Shown here: in pieces, positions 16,736 through 25,574 of the stretch
Position numbering within the stretch: the first letter of the stretch is position 1
Layout: each line of letters begins with the position of its first letter
Origin: Candidatus Bathyarchaeota archaeon
GTDB lineage: Archaea > Thermoproteota > Bathyarchaeia > Bathyarchaeales > DTEX01
Reading direction: 5' to 3'
Assembly: GCA_018397065.1 (NCBI GenBank)
Contig: JAGTRI010000006.1
Location: 1 to 56,330 of the forward strand
DNA: 56,330 nt
The notes under the pieces: generated by a model
Database searches by the model: none
What the model was told of the DNA's origin: nothing
The model's input: the letters and a program-made list of their open reading frames with translations, nothing else
Position numbers and translations under genes: made by a program

Positions 16736-18598
16736 TTGAATGCTAAACAAAACAATTGGTTAAGATTCTACGATGAGAAAAAACTAAGCTTGACTGAGGC
16801 TCTTGGAAAGATTAAGACCGGAGACCACATTTTCATAGGTTCTGCTTGTGGTGAACCACAATATCTCGTTAATGGATTAGTTGAAAAGGCCAGCCACCTT
16901 GCTGATAATGAAATTCTGCATGTACATACTTTGGGGGTTGCGCCTTATGCCAAACCTATTTATTCCGATAGGTTTCGGTTAAATGCCTTTTTTGTAGGAA
17001 TAAACACAAGAGCTGCTGTTGCTGAAGGAAGAGCTGATTACACTCCAATGTTTCTTTCTGAGCTCCCGAAGCTCATATCTAAAGGCATGATTCCGATAGA
17101 TGTTGCGCTTATACAAGTTACTCCGCCTGATGAACATGGCTTTTGTAGTTTAGGAGTTTCAGTAGAAATTACGAAAACAGCAGCGGAGAAAGCAAAAATT
17201 GTGATTGCTCAAGTAAATCGCGAGATGCCTCGTGTTCTTGGTGATAGCTTCATTCATGTAAATGATATAGATGTGATTGTAGAACATGATGAACCCATCT
17301 TGGAGATTTCACGTTCAGACCATGACATAGTTTCAAGTAGAATTGCAAAACATGTGGCAGATTTAATCGAAGACGAATCAACACTTCAAATTGGCATAGG
17401 CAGCGTTCCAGATTCAGTTCTAGATGTTTTGGGTAATAAAAAAGACCTTGGAATACACACTGAGCTACTAACAGAAGGTGTCGTTGATCTAGTTGAAGAA
17501 GGAGTCGTCACATGTGCGAAAAAAACGATTAATCGAGGAAAAATTATTGCCTCTTTTGCAATGGGAACTCGCCGACTTTACGATTTTATTGACAACAATC
17601 CTATGGTTGAGTTTTACGAGTCTGATTATGTGAACAATCCAGTTGTTATCAGTCAACATGAAAAAATGGTTGCCATAAACCAAGCCTTAGAGGTGGATCT
17701 TACGGGCCAAGTCTGTTCAGATTCCTTGGGTTATCGTTTTTATAGTGGCTTAGGAGGGCAAGCAGATTTCATGAGAGGTGCTAGTCTATCTAAGGGTGGA
17801 AAAGCCATAACAGTTCTTCCGTCAACTGCAAAAAAAGGTAAGGTTTCACGCATTAAGTCTCTTTTGTCAAAAGGTGCTGGTGTAGTTTTAACTAGGGGTG
17901 ATGTTGATTATGTAATCACTGAGTATGGAGTGGCAGCTTTAAAGGGTAGAACAATAAAGGAGAGAGCATTATCATTAATTAACATTTCGCATCCTATTTT
18001 CCGTAATGATCTTTTAGAGTGGGCGAAAAAACATCACTACGTTCCTCAAGAGGTTTTGCCGTTTCCCGAGATTGAGTATCCTGAGAACTTAGTAAAAAGG
18101 ATAACGTTGAGAAATGGTTCTAAGGTTTTATTGCGACCTATTAAGCCTTCAGATGCTACCTTGAAGCAACATCTTTTCTATTCGTTATCAAAAGACGCAG
18201 TGACAAAACGTTACCTCGGCTCATTAAAGGCTATGCCCTTAAGACGAGTTTGGCCATACGTTATTGTGGATTATAAAGATGAAATGGTACTAGTTGGAAC
18301 CACAATGGAGGAAGGAAGAGAGAACATCATCGCCATTGGCAGCTACTCAAGAATTCCAAACACTAACGTGGCTGAGGTGGCACTTGTTGTCAGAGACGAC
18401 TGGCAAAACCAAGGCTTAGGCACGACCCTTTTTCAATATCTAGTTGAGATAGCTCAAAAGTATGGAATAACGGGGTTCACTGCTTGGGTCATGGCGAATA
18501 ACAACAAAATGATTCATATTTTCAGAAAATCTGGGTATCAAATGAAATATAGAATCGAAGGAGACCTCATTAACGTTAACCTTGATTTTAAGAAATAG
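16736..18598 (+). CDS. Acetyl-CoA hydrolase/CoA-transferase fused to a GNAT acetyltransferase domain
   Basis: 620 residues. Residues about 1-440 are a class I CoA-transferase of the acetyl-CoA hydrolase/4-hydroxybutyrate CoA-transferase type, with IGIGSVPDSVLDVL, HTELLTEGVVDLVE and SGLGGQADFMRGA; a Glu in the HTELL segment is the likely catalytic residue. Residues about 455-620 are a GNAT domain, with the acetyl-CoA loop VRDDWQNQGLGTTLF. TTG start with GGTG upstream. Similar fusions are known in bacteria. It may couple acyl-CoA exchange to protein or small-molecule acetylation; this is inference. It is divergent from the ADP-forming synthetase and convergent with the ribosomal block. Confidence 0.88.
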   Translation: MNAKQNNWLRFYDEKKLSLTEALGKIKTGDHIFIGSACGEPQYLVNGLVEKASHLADNEILHVHTLGVAPYAKPIYSDRFRLNAFFVGINTRAAVAEGRADYTPMFLSELPKLISKGMIPIDVALIQVTPPDEHGFCSLGVSVEITKTAAEKAKIVIAQVNREMPRVLGDSFIHVNDIDVIVEHDEPILEISRSDHDIVSSRIAKHVADLIEDESTLQIGIGSVPDSVLDVLGNKKDLGIHTELLTEGVVDLVEEGVVTCAKKTINRGKIIASFAMGTRRLYDFIDNNPMVEFYESDYVNNPVVISQHEKMVAINQALEVDLTGQVCSDSLGYRFYSGLGGQADFMRGASLSKGGKAITVLPSTAKKGKVSRIKSLLSKGAGVVLTRGDVDYVITEYGVAALKGRTIKERALSLINISHPIFRNDLLEWAKKHHYVPQEVLPFPEIEYPENLVKRITLRNGSKVLLRPIKPSDATLKQHLFYSLSKDAVTKRYLGSLKAMPLRRVWPYVIVDYKDEMVLVGTTMEEGRENIIAIGSYSRIPNTNVAEVALVVRDDWQNQGLGTTLFQYLVEIAQKYGITGFTAWVMANNNKMIHIFRKSGYQMKYRIEGDLINVNLDFKK

Positions 18599-18626
18599 TC
18601 ATAGGATATTTTAAGACTCATTTTTA

Positions 18627-19232
18627 CTATTTCTTAGATTGTTTCTTAAAATTTGACATTATTTTTTCTTTTATTGTTACAAAATGATCCGCTATCTTTT
18701 CTGGAGCTAGTCCTCTTTTATTATACGATGAAAAAAATTTTTTGTATTCCTCTGGGTTTGAGGAAAGTTTTTCAGCATACTCGGCAATGTGGGTACCCAT
18801 AATTCTTTTATCGTCAGGTGCTACTTCCTCATTAAATGGAACCTTTACTCCAGCATCAAGAAATCCTTTAGCAACTGCAAATACGTTTGCCCCTTTGGAT
18901 GGAGTTTGTAATCCAATGTCTAAAACAGCCTCATTAACATTACTGGCGAGAGATTTACAGCCACAGAGAAGTCCTGTAAGATATGAAGAAGGAAGGCTGT
19001 TTAGGCTTCCAAGATAACCGTATTTTTTTCTTAGTTCACTTGAATGAGCTGAAGTAATAACTCTATCACCTTTTACATCAGGTTCAACAAGTTGAGCAAT
19101 GATGTACTTCCCCGTTTTTCTAACCACTATTCTGGGAAGACCAGAAGAAACAAGTTTCTTTCTTAGGCTATAATTTGTTTTTCCCTCTCTTCGCCTACGA
19201 TATGGAACATTGTACGTTGCTCCCTTACCCAT
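18627..19232 (-). CDS. rpl18: 50S ribosomal protein uL18
   Basis: 201 residues from ATG 19232, which overlaps the eL19 stop as TGATG and has AGGAGG eight bases upstream; GTG 19235 is possible. Contains YRRRREGKTNY, RIVVRKTGKYIIAQL and the family GLQTPSKGANVFAVAKG. It binds 5S rRNA with uL5. It is the last gene of this ribosomal block; rps5, rpl30, rpl15 and secY, which normally follow, are absent. Confidence 0.96.
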   Translation of the reverse strand: MGKGATYNVPYRRRREGKTNYSLRKKLVSSGLPRIVVRKTGKYIIAQLVEPDVKGDRVITSAHSSELRKKYGYLGSLNSLPSSYLTGLLCGCKSLASNVNEAVLDIGLQTPSKGANVFAVAKGFLDAGVKVPFNEEVAPDDKRIMGTHIAEYAEKLSSNPEEYKKFFSSYNKRGLAPEKIADHFVTIKEKIMSNFKKQSKK

Positions 19233-19684
19233 CACCTTTTCCTCCTAAGACCATGAGCCTCAATGTAACGGTCAAGGTCTGCAACAGAACGGAAAGAACC
19301 ACTTTTCGTCATAATGTATAGCTTTCGATAAACGGTATCAGTGATAACATGCTTGTCTCTAAGTTCTCGTAGCTTTTTTCTTTGCGCTCTAACTCTTTTT
19401 ATCCAAGCCTCTTTGGCAGGAGTCCTTGCACCATCCTTTCCAGTTCGGCTTCCTTGCCCTCTTCTTTTTCCCGCTGTCTTTTTAGCATGAATTATCCGAG
19501 CACGAGCCCGACTTATTCCTTTTTCTGGCATCTTCATTATTGCTTTATCCTTGATAAGCCTCCTTATTTCCTCTCTTGAAATCGCTGACTCTACATCACT
19601 GATTCTTTCAGGGTCGATCCAAACCCTATTCGTACCTATCTTTAGGATTTCAGCAGCCATACGCCGTTGACTTTTTAGGCTCAT
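19232..19684 (-). CDS. rpl19e: 50S ribosomal protein eL19
   Basis: 150 residues. Begins SLKSQRRMAAEILKIGTNRVWIDPERISDV and carries the basic GKRRGQGSRTGKDGAR loop, both diagnostic of eL19. Overlaps uL18 by one base. Archaeal and eukaryotic only, with no bacterial counterpart. Confidence 0.97.
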   Translation of the reverse strand: MSLKSQRRMAAEILKIGTNRVWIDPERISDVESAISREEIRRLIKDKAIMKMPEKGISRARARIIHAKKTAGKRRGQGSRTGKDGARTPAKEAWIKRVRAQRKKLRELRDKHVITDTVYRKLYIMTKSGSFRSVADLDRYIEAHGLRRKR

Positions 19685-19713
19685 AACATAACTCTCCGTA
19701 TGCCCAATATTTT

Positions 19714-20151
19714 TTACTTTGACTCTGTTTTCTCAGTTGCAGGTTCCTTTAGTTCTTTGAATTCTCTCGGGTTCAATACGCGGATTCCCATTTCTTTAGC
19801 TTTATTAAGTATTTCAATCCTTTTTCGGTCACCCACAGTGTGAGCGATTTTTATAACTTCAAGGTCTGGTCTAACCTTATCTAAGTCATCTACATTAAAA
19901 ACCCTAACTTCTATATGACCAGAAGGATGTAACCCTTTGGAATTCTTCGGTCCACCATAACCAGCCCCTGGAGAATCTGGCCATCCCTTAACCTTTCTAC
20001 GCATTTTGTTGTCTATTCCGCGTGGCTTTCTCCAATTTTCCTTTAGACGCTCATATCGCCAGCTTTCTTGGCGATGAAACTTTGGTTTCTTAGCCTTCTC
20101 TTTTTTCCTCTTTTTAACAAGGTCCTTTAAATTTAATTGTTTCTCTGTCAA
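19714..20151 (-). CDS. rpl32e: 50S ribosomal protein eL32
   Basis: 145 residues. The core PKFHRQESWRYERLKENWRKPRGIDNKMRRK and the PGAGYGGPKNSKGLHPSG segment identify eL32. Its start overlaps the uL6 stop by four bases (ATGA). A lysine-rich N-terminus and a Glu/Lys tail flank the core. Confidence 0.97.
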   Translation of the reverse strand: MTEKQLNLKDLVKKRKKEKAKKPKFHRQESWRYERLKENWRKPRGIDNKMRRKVKGWPDSPGAGYGGPKNSKGLHPSGHIEVRVFNVDDLDKVRPDLEVIKIAHTVGDRKRIEILNKAKEMGIRVLNPREFKELKEPATEKTESK

Positions 20152-20693
20152 TCAGCCATACCCTCTAATTTTTCGTAAATGTATATTCCGTCTAGAAATT
20201 TTCGCGTATCCCGTTTTCTTACAATAGTGGCTTGTTCAATATTAGCTGCTGTTTGGCTCACATCCTCAATATTAATGCCTTTAACTATGACATCATCTCC
20301 CTTAACTGATACAGTTGAATTTCCCATAATGAGAGCTCTACGCGGATTTCTTTCTCCAATAAAATTTTCAATCGTTACATAATTTCCTTGAACCTTCACA
20401 GACATTGGAAAGTGAGAATATACAATCTTAAGTTTATAAGTAAAGCCTTCTGTTACTCCTTTAATCATATTGTTGATGTGAGAAACTACAGTTCCAACTA
20501 GAGCAGATTCTTTTCTTCTAGGTCTAAGTGCAGAAACAATAATTTTATTTCCCTCAACTCTGATTTCAATCGGAACTTGGGAGAAATCCCTAACTAATTG
20601 TCCCTTTTCACCTATAACTTCAACGACTTTATTATTTAAAAGAACTTTGACTTTTTCTGGAATTTGAACCATTCTAGTTTCTAAACGAGACAT
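20148..20693 (-). CDS. rpl6: 50S ribosomal protein uL6
   Basis: 181 residues, two-domain uL6. IPEKVKVLLNNKVVEVIGEKGQLVRDF and FIGERNPRRAL with VSVKGDDVIVKGINIEDVSQTAANIEQ are typical. Located between uS8 and eL32 as in other archaeal spc clusters. Confidence 0.97.
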   Translation of the reverse strand: MSRLETRMVQIPEKVKVLLNNKVVEVIGEKGQLVRDFSQVPIEIRVEGNKIIVSALRPRRKESALVGTVVSHINNMIKGVTEGFTYKLKIVYSHFPMSVKVQGNYVTIENFIGERNPRRALIMGNSTVSVKGDDVIVKGINIEDVSQTAANIEQATIVRKRDTRKFLDGIYIYEKLEGMAD

Positions 20694-20706
20694 TGTAAGA
20701 CACCCA

Positions 20707-21090
20707 TCAATATACGTAGGCTAAGAGAAGTCCTCCGAGGTTTTTCTGTGAAGCTTCCTTGTGCGACATGACACCCCTATGAGTTGATATTGCAAGTATG
20801 CCTATATCTCTCGATGGAAGGAAGACTTTTTCCCATTTTTCAATTTCTCTAGTCTTTATTGCATACCTTGGTCTAATAGCGCCACATTTGTTTATTCTGC
20901 CCAAAAGTTGTACTCTGAATTTTCCAGAGCGTCCATCATCAATGAATTCGAATTCTCCGATGTATCCATTCATCTGGATAACTCTTAGTACGTTACCTAA
21001 AAGTTTTGAAGCTGGAGTTATGATACATTCCTTCTTTCTTCTAATTTCGTTATTCATTATGGTTATTAATCCATTGGCTATGGTATCCAA
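20707..21090 (-). CDS. rps8: 30S ribosomal protein uS8
   Basis: 127 residues, TTG start. [32 protein letters not shown] and the C-terminal [17 protein letters not shown] (the uS8 rRNA-binding signature) are clear. Assembles on the 16S central domain. Sixteen bases separate it from uS14. Confidence 0.96.
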   Translation of the reverse strand: MDTIANGLITIMNNEIRRKKECIITPASKLLGNVLRVIQMNGYIGEFEFIDDGRSGKFRVQLLGRINKCGAIRPRYAIKTREIEKWEKVFLPSRDIGILAISTHRGVMSHKEASQKNLGGLLLAYVY

Positions 21091-21105
21091 TCACGTATCC
21101 CTTCC

Positions 21106-21270
21106 TTATTGATATTTTTTGAAACCTAGTTTTTCAGCAACCTCTCTGAAACAGTGCCTGCAAAGGTTAAGACCATATTTTCTAATAATTGGTCCGTATG
21201 ATCCGCACCTTCTACATGGTCTACTTCCTTTGCCAAATTTTCGTTCTTTTCTTGGACTTTGGGCACTCAT
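21106..21270 (-). CDS. rps14: 30S ribosomal protein uS14, zinc-binding form
   Basis: 54 residues translated from 21270 down to the TAA at 21106-21108. Sequence reads [49 protein letters not shown] in segments, with C-x2-C and C-x2-C zinc ligands as in archaeal uS14. It sits in its normal place between uL5 and uS8. Short, but unmistakable. Confidence 0.96.
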   Translation of the reverse strand: MSAQSPRKERKFGKGSRPCRRCGSYGPIIRKYGLNLCRHCFREVAEKLGFKKYQ

Positions 21271-21282
21271 TTTTAGTTGCTC

Positions 21283-21822
21283 CTAGGTAATTTCCACACC
21301 TAAAGTGTCCTTTAAAAAGGATACGGCTTCATCAGTGGTTAATAAATGCTGCGAACCAACTTTAGAGTTTGCACGGTGCCTATGTTTAACTCGATAGCCT
21401 GGTCTTTCTAGGGTTACAGAAACATCCATCCCAATAATGCCCAAATCTGGTGAATATTTGGTTCCAGGAATATCAATGTGCTCTTTAATTCCAAAAGAGA
21501 AGTTTCCTTGTTTATCAAAAGATCGTCTAGAAATTCTGTTGTCAACTGCTCGTAAACTTTTAGTTAGAAATTCATATGCTTTCTTTCCACGTAACGTTAC
21601 TACGCAGGCAATAGGTTCCTTTTTTCTTATTCCAAATTCCCTTACAGTTTTTTTGGCCTTCTTGATACATGGTTTTTGTCCAGTTAATTCTTCAATAATT
21701 TTTATAGCTTTTTCAAGAGGTTCACCTGACTTGCCGACTGACGAATTCACAACTATCTTAGCAATTTTAGGCGTCAACATAGGGTTTTTGTTCGCTTTTT
21801 CATCGTGTCCAGGTGATTCCAT
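21283..21822 (-). CDS. rpl5: 50S ribosomal protein uL5
   Basis: 179 residues. NPMLTPKIAKIVVNSSVGKSGEPLEKA is the family N-terminus; FGIKEHIDIPGTKYSPDLGIIGMDVSV is the P-site tRNA loop and following strand. Starts one base after the eS4 stop. Binds 5S rRNA with uL18. Confidence 0.97.
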   Translation of the reverse strand: MESPGHDEKANKNPMLTPKIAKIVVNSSVGKSGEPLEKAIKIIEELTGQKPCIKKAKKTVREFGIRKKEPIACVVTLRGKKAYEFLTKSLRAVDNRISRRSFDKQGNFSFGIKEHIDIPGTKYSPDLGIIGMDVSVTLERPGYRVKHRHRANSKVGSQHLLTTDEAVSFLKDTLGVEIT

Positions 21823-22587
21823 TTATAGGTCCTCCTTGCTGGGTAAAGATATCCTTGGTTTCTTATCTCCCACGACAAAGGCGTAGTTAAGAACTGTTTG
21901 ATAGGCCTCTCCCATCTCATTCTGTATTGTAATTAGAAAATTTTTGCGTTTTTGTCCTGTCTGCTCCACGATCGATGTGACAATTCCATATTTGCCAATG
22001 TTATTTCCATCCGCAAAAACTACTAATGCTTCTTTACCAAGTTTCAGATGTTCAAGAATTTCCTGTTCTGGAATACTAATTTTTAATGTGTCAAGCGTGT
22101 TGTAAACATCTTCAGATGGTCTCTGAGGATCTTCGACGTGAACTAATATGTTTCTTCCATCGTGAAGATTCAACTCGATGTTTCCTTTTTCTAAAGTTGT
22201 TTTGTTCTCTATTCTGCATATCTTAAATTTTGCTTCATCTTCGCTTATTGGATGAAGAAATAAACCTTTTTCTGAAGGAACTACGCGATAATTTTGACTG
22301 GTTTCAGGAATTGTTATTACATCCATCAAACCGACGGGAAATCGTTCGTTATGAATAATCCGTCCATCAACTAAAATCTTACCTTGAGAAACAATTTTCT
22401 TTGCTTCTCTTCTCGTTTTAGCTAGACCAAGAATTTCACGGACCACCAAGGTTAGTGGTAAGCATTGATGTATTGGATGGGGGCCAGGTAAAGGCTTAAT
22501 GGTCCATACATACTTTTTTCTATGAATGGGCCAAAATCCTGGAGCTGCCTCTCTTTTTAGGTGGCCTTTGCCGCCTTTTTTTCCCAT
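21823..22587 (-). CDS. rps4e: 30S ribosomal protein eS4
   Basis: 254 residues. MGKKGGKGHLKREAAPGFWPIHRKKYVW is the classic eS4 start; an S4-type RNA-binding domain (REILGLAKTRREAKKIVSQGKILVDGR) and a KOW-like segment near GIVTSIVEQTG follow. One base from uL24. The extended C-terminal end (KKPRISLPSKEDL) is normal. Confidence 0.97.
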   Translation of the reverse strand: MGKKGGKGHLKREAAPGFWPIHRKKYVWTIKPLPGPHPIHQCLPLTLVVREILGLAKTRREAKKIVSQGKILVDGRIIHNERFPVGLMDVITIPETSQNYRVVPSEKGLFLHPISEDEAKFKICRIENKTTLEKGNIELNLHDGRNILVHVEDPQRPSEDVYNTLDTLKISIPEQEILEHLKLGKEALVVFADGNNIGKYGIVTSIVEQTGQKRKNFLITIQNEMGEAYQTVLNYAFVVGDKKPRISLPSKEDL

Positions 22588-22588
22588 A

Positions 22589-23059
22589 TTATTTTTCTTC
22601 CTCCATTTTTTCTTCTACTGGCTTAGTGACTCTTTTTTCCTTTTTCTGGTTCTTTCCTTTTTCAAGGTTTTTTTCTTCAGGCTCTTCTTCCTCTTTTTGT
22701 TTCTTTCGTTCAATAATTTTGTTTCGCCATTTATCGTCAAGATTCAGCTTGGTTATTTCAACTTTTGAAGGATGTATTGGTACTTGTACGGAGGCCCCGT
22801 CAGCCTTCTCTCTTGTAATGCCATCTACATAGATTTTGTATTTTTGGCGATCAACACGTAATATTTTTCCTTCGTAATCTTTATAGTCTCCCCTCAAAAC
22901 TCTTATTGTATCACCCTTTCTGACGGGTAAAGCTCGAACACCATACGTATTCCGTAAATCAGTGGAAAGATGAGCTGACATAATATTGCCTCTACAATGA
23001 TAAGGCATTTCGTAAAGCCTTTTTCTCTGTTTTGTCGGATCTTTAATTTTTAACTTCAT
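22589..23059 (-). CDS. rpl24: 50S ribosomal protein uL24 with long charged tail
   Basis: 156 residues. The core, about residues 1-115, has the KOW motif (GDTIRVLRGDYKDYEGKILRVD) and VPIHPSKVEI. Residues about 115-156 are an additional Lys/Glu-rich extension (IIERKKQKEEEEPEEKNLEKG), longer than in most archaeal uL24, probably a disordered or helical surface tail. Confidence 0.96.
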   Translation of the reverse strand: MKLKIKDPTKQRKRLYEMPYHCRGNIMSAHLSTDLRNTYGVRALPVRKGDTIRVLRGDYKDYEGKILRVDRQKYKIYVDGITREKADGASVQVPIHPSKVEITKLNLDDKWRNKIIERKKQKEEEEPEEKNLEKGKNQKKEKRVTKPVEEKMEEEK

Positions 23060-23076
23060 CTTAGCTTCACTTGATC

Positions 23077-23517
23077 CTATACAATTATACTTGAGGCACT
23101 TGCAATCCTAGGCCATCTTTCAGCAGCTTCCCTTGCCACAGGACCACGTATTTCAGAGCCTCGCATTTCACCTTCAGGTGTTAATATGACTGCGGCGTTG
23201 TCTTCAAACTGTACCCAATTTCCTTCAGGGCGTCTATAGGGTTTTACCTGTCTGATAATTACTGCCCTAAAGAGCTTTTTTCTCATATCGGGGGTTCCCC
23301 GTCTAACTGAAACAATGACCATGTCCCCTACGGCAGCCGCTGGAACTCGTCTCAGTCTACCTTTATATTTTACAACTTGAACCAGTCTAAGTATTTTAGC
23401 GCCGGAGTTGTCTGCGCACTTTAATAATGAACCAGCTGGAAGTCCAGATGAAATTTTCAGTCTGTATCCAGCTGTTCCTTTTGCCAGTAAACCTCTTCCT
23501 TTTGCCTTGGCTGCCAT
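23077..23517 (-). CDS. rpl14: 50S ribosomal protein uL14
   Basis: 146 residues. The LKCADNSGAKILRLVQVV and AVGDMVIVSVRRGTPDMRKK motifs are diagnostic, as is FEDNAAVILTPEGEMRGSEIRGPVAREAAERWPRIAS in pieces. Forms an intersubunit bridge. Short N-terminal extension compared with bacterial forms, as in other archaea. Confidence 0.97.
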   Translation of the reverse strand: MAAKAKGRGLLAKGTAGYRLKISSGLPAGSLLKCADNSGAKILRLVQVVKYKGRLRRVPAAAVGDMVIVSVRRGTPDMRKKLFRAVIIRQVKPYRRPEGNWVQFEDNAAVILTPEGEMRGSEIRGPVAREAAERWPRIASASSIIV

Positions 23518-23524
23518 TAGTTTC

Positions 23525-23845
23525 TCACTGTCCTATTTTTTCTATGACGACAAATGAAATTGTTTTGCTTATTGGCCTACATTCTGCTATTCGAACTCGA
23601 TCGTTTTCTTGGGCTCCAATGCATGGTGGATTATGTGCAGGGATGTGGCTGTGTCTTCTTTCATAGCGTTTGTATTTTTTAACGTAATGCACAAAGTCTC
23701 GACGTACAATAACCGACTTGTCCATTTTTGCACTTGTAACAACGCCGTCTAGAATTCTACCCCTTGTCTTAAGGGATCCATGAAATGGGCAGTTAGGATC
23801 ATTGCAGGTTTTTTCTGAAGTTTGTTGTACAGACGACATCACCAA
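23525..23845 (-). CDS. rps17: 30S ribosomal protein uS17
   Basis: 106 residues. C-x-x-x-C-like DPNCPFHGSLKTRGRILDGVVTSAKMDKSVIVRRDFVHY and RVRIAECRPISKTISFVVIEK identify uS17 of archaeal type. Overlaps the RNase P subunit gene by seven bases, so translation is probably coupled. Confidence 0.96.
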   Translation of the reverse strand: MVMSSVQQTSEKTCNDPNCPFHGSLKTRGRILDGVVTSAKMDKSVIVRRDFVHYVKKYKRYERRHSHIPAHNPPCIGAQENDRVRIAECRPISKTISFVVIEKIGQ

Positions 23846-24120
23846 CGCCTCCTTAATGTTTTTTTAACGCGGTCTTCTGGTCGTCCAACAAGAACTTTAC
23901 CATCGACCTCTATTATTGTTTTGTCTGGAAGAGTAAAAAGAAAAGTGGACGTTTCTTTAACGATGCGTTTTTCTTTGTTGCCATGCAATACCGTTAGGGT
24001 CTTTTGGGTTTCATCAAGAATTTTTCCTCTTATTCCAATCTGACTTCGATTAGAGCTGCGTACAACTTTTGTCTCGAGTCCTATAAGCTCGTGTTGAAGA
24101 AAGGATTCTGCGTCAATCAT
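23839..24120 (-). CDS. rnp1: RNase P protein component 1 (Rpp29/Pop4)
   Basis: 93 residues. FLQHELIGLETKVVRSSNRSQIGIRGKILDETQKTLTV and IIEVDGKVLVGRPEDRVKK show the Sm-like Pop4 fold. It is a protein subunit of the tRNA 5'-processing RNase P ribonucleoprotein. Located between uL29 and uS17, the usual archaeal place. The SUI1 (aIF1) gene often found beside it is not here. Confidence 0.95.
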   Translation of the reverse strand: MIDAESFLQHELIGLETKVVRSSNRSQIGIRGKILDETQKTLTVLHGNKEKRIVKETSTFLFTLPDKTIIEVDGKVLVGRPEDRVKKTLRRRW

Positions 24121-24122
24121 TA

Positions 24123-24332
24123 TTATCTAGCTTCCCTTGTTTTTTCATTAATAACAGTTAGGATACGTGCAATTGTTTTCTTAAGGTTCCGAATTCTTGA
24201 TGGATTTTCCACAGCGCCACCCGCCTCAACCATCGTTCTCATCCTAACCAGTTCTGTTTTTAATTCACTTAATCTCTTAAGTAAATCTTCAGAAGATTTC
24301 TCCCGAATTTCCCGAACTCTTTTCATCGGCAT
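24123..24332 (-). CDS. rpl29: 50S ribosomal protein uL29
   Basis: 69 residues, two antiparallel helices: REIREKSSEDLLKRLSELKTELVRMRTM and NPSRIRNLKKTIARILTVINEK. Positioned directly after uS3, as expected. It lies near the tunnel exit. Confidence 0.95.
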   Translation of the reverse strand: MPMKRVREIREKSSEDLLKRLSELKTELVRMRTMVEAGGAVENPSRIRNLKKTIARILTVINEKTREAR

Positions 24333-25100
24333 CTATTTTTCGCTCTCCCCTTCTTGGCTTTCAACATTGTTTTCAACGATATCTTCAGAATAAACCTCGG
24401 CTAGCTGCTTTTCCTGTTTCAGTGTCTGCGTCTCACTTGTCTTTTCAGGAGTTTCTTCCTCTATTTTTTCTTCAATCTGTTCTGTTATTTGTTGTGGCTC
24501 AGGTTCGATTTCTCGTATTGTTATTTGGTCTGGAAGCTCTATACCAGGAGGCATGATTGTTACTTTTACCCCGAATATTCCCGGTTTTAGCTGGCTGTGA
24601 ACGACCGCTCTTCTCACAAATTTCATTGCTGGGTCTCCGCTTTTGGGTACGTATCCTTCTCGGAATTTTTCGCTTCGAGCCCGTTCTGTTCTGAGTTTAC
24701 CGCTTATAATTATTTCTGCACCTAGGGCTCCTGCCTCCATTATTTGGGAAAGAGCCCAAAATCCTGCTCTACGGAAGTGTACACCCCGTTTTAGTGTGGT
24801 TGCGATCCGTGAAGCCATGACGTGAGCGTTTAATTCTGGAACTTCGATTTCGGCGACTGAAACTTGTGGGTTAGGTAGTCCAAATTTTTCTTCCAGCGCC
24901 TTTGCGAGATTTTTAATTGTTGTGCCTCCGCGTCCAATTATTATGCCTGGACGCATTGCGTAAACAACGATGTTTGTGCCCAAAGGTGTTTTTGTGATGT
25001 CTACACCTCCGTAGCCTGCTTTCTCAAATTCTTTCCATAAAAATTCGTCCACGCCTGTTTTTCTGATGGATTCATCAATAAAATGTTTGATGGAAGACAC
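24333..25100 (-). CDS. rps3: 30S ribosomal protein uS3 with acidic C-terminal tail
   Basis: 255 residues. KH domain with GRGGTTIKNLAKALEEKFG, and the C-terminal uS3 domain with SGKLRTERARSEKFREGYVPKSG. The last ~50 residues are an acidic, Gln/Glu/Thr-rich tail (EPEPQQITEQIEEKIEEETPE), probably disordered. Abuts uL22 with no gap. Confidence 0.97.
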   Translation of the reverse strand: MSSIKHFIDESIRKTGVDEFLWKEFEKAGYGGVDITKTPLGTNIVVYAMRPGIIIGRGGTTIKNLAKALEEKFGLPNPQVSVAEIEVPELNAHVMASRIATTLKRGVHFRRAGFWALSQIMEAGALGAEIIISGKLRTERARSEKFREGYVPKSGDPAMKFVRRAVVHSQLKPGIFGVKVTIMPPGIELPDQITIREIEPEPQQITEQIEEKIEEETPEKTSETQTLKQEKQLAEVYSEDIVENNVESQEGESEK

Positions 25101-25574
25101 CTAAACTTCTCCTCCTACTTGTGCTAAGACAATTTCGACGTGGCACAAGTTTTCATTCTTTGGAGTTGCTCTCCCCATAGCTCTTGGAATAAATCTTTTG
25201 ATTTTGATACCAGAGTAAGCTGCTGCGTGAACTATTTTCAAGTTTTCCGAATCTAAACCTTTGTATATGGCGTTTGATTCTGCGCTTTCAAGAACTTCAA
25301 GTATTTTTTGTGCTGCCTTAACGGGGTATCTGCCAGCGGCGATTTTTTGAAGATCCTTTCTGTGGGGAAGAGTTTTCTTATGTTTCCTGTAGGGGACAGA
25401 CTTTTTTTTCTGTTGAACCTGTTCGAGGAATGCCTTAGCAGCGTCCAGTTTCATTCCTCTTATGGCCGCGCAAACTTCTACAGCTGCTTTTGGCGATACT
25501 CTCAGCTCTCTTCCGCTGGCCTTAACGGTTGTTTCTGGGTCTAAGCCCGTTACGGAGTATCCCCATTTAGGCAA
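25101..25574 (-). CDS. rpl22: 50S ribosomal protein uL22, first gene of the block
   Basis: 157 residues, TTG start with GGTGA upstream. LRVSPKAAVEVCAAIRGMKLDAAKAFLEQV and PRAMGRATPKN are diagnostic. In most archaea rpl3, rpl4, rpl23, rpl2 and rps19 precede it; here the upstream 300 bases are non-coding and hold a TATA box, so this gene heads its own transcript. Confidence 0.96.
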   Translation of the reverse strand: MPKWGYSVTGLDPETTVKASGRELRVSPKAAVEVCAAIRGMKLDAAKAFLEQVQQKKKSVPYRKHKKTLPHRKDLQKIAAGRYPVKAAQKILEVLESAESNAIYKGLDSENLKIVHAAAYSGIKIKRFIPRAMGRATPKNENLCHVEIVLAQVGGEV

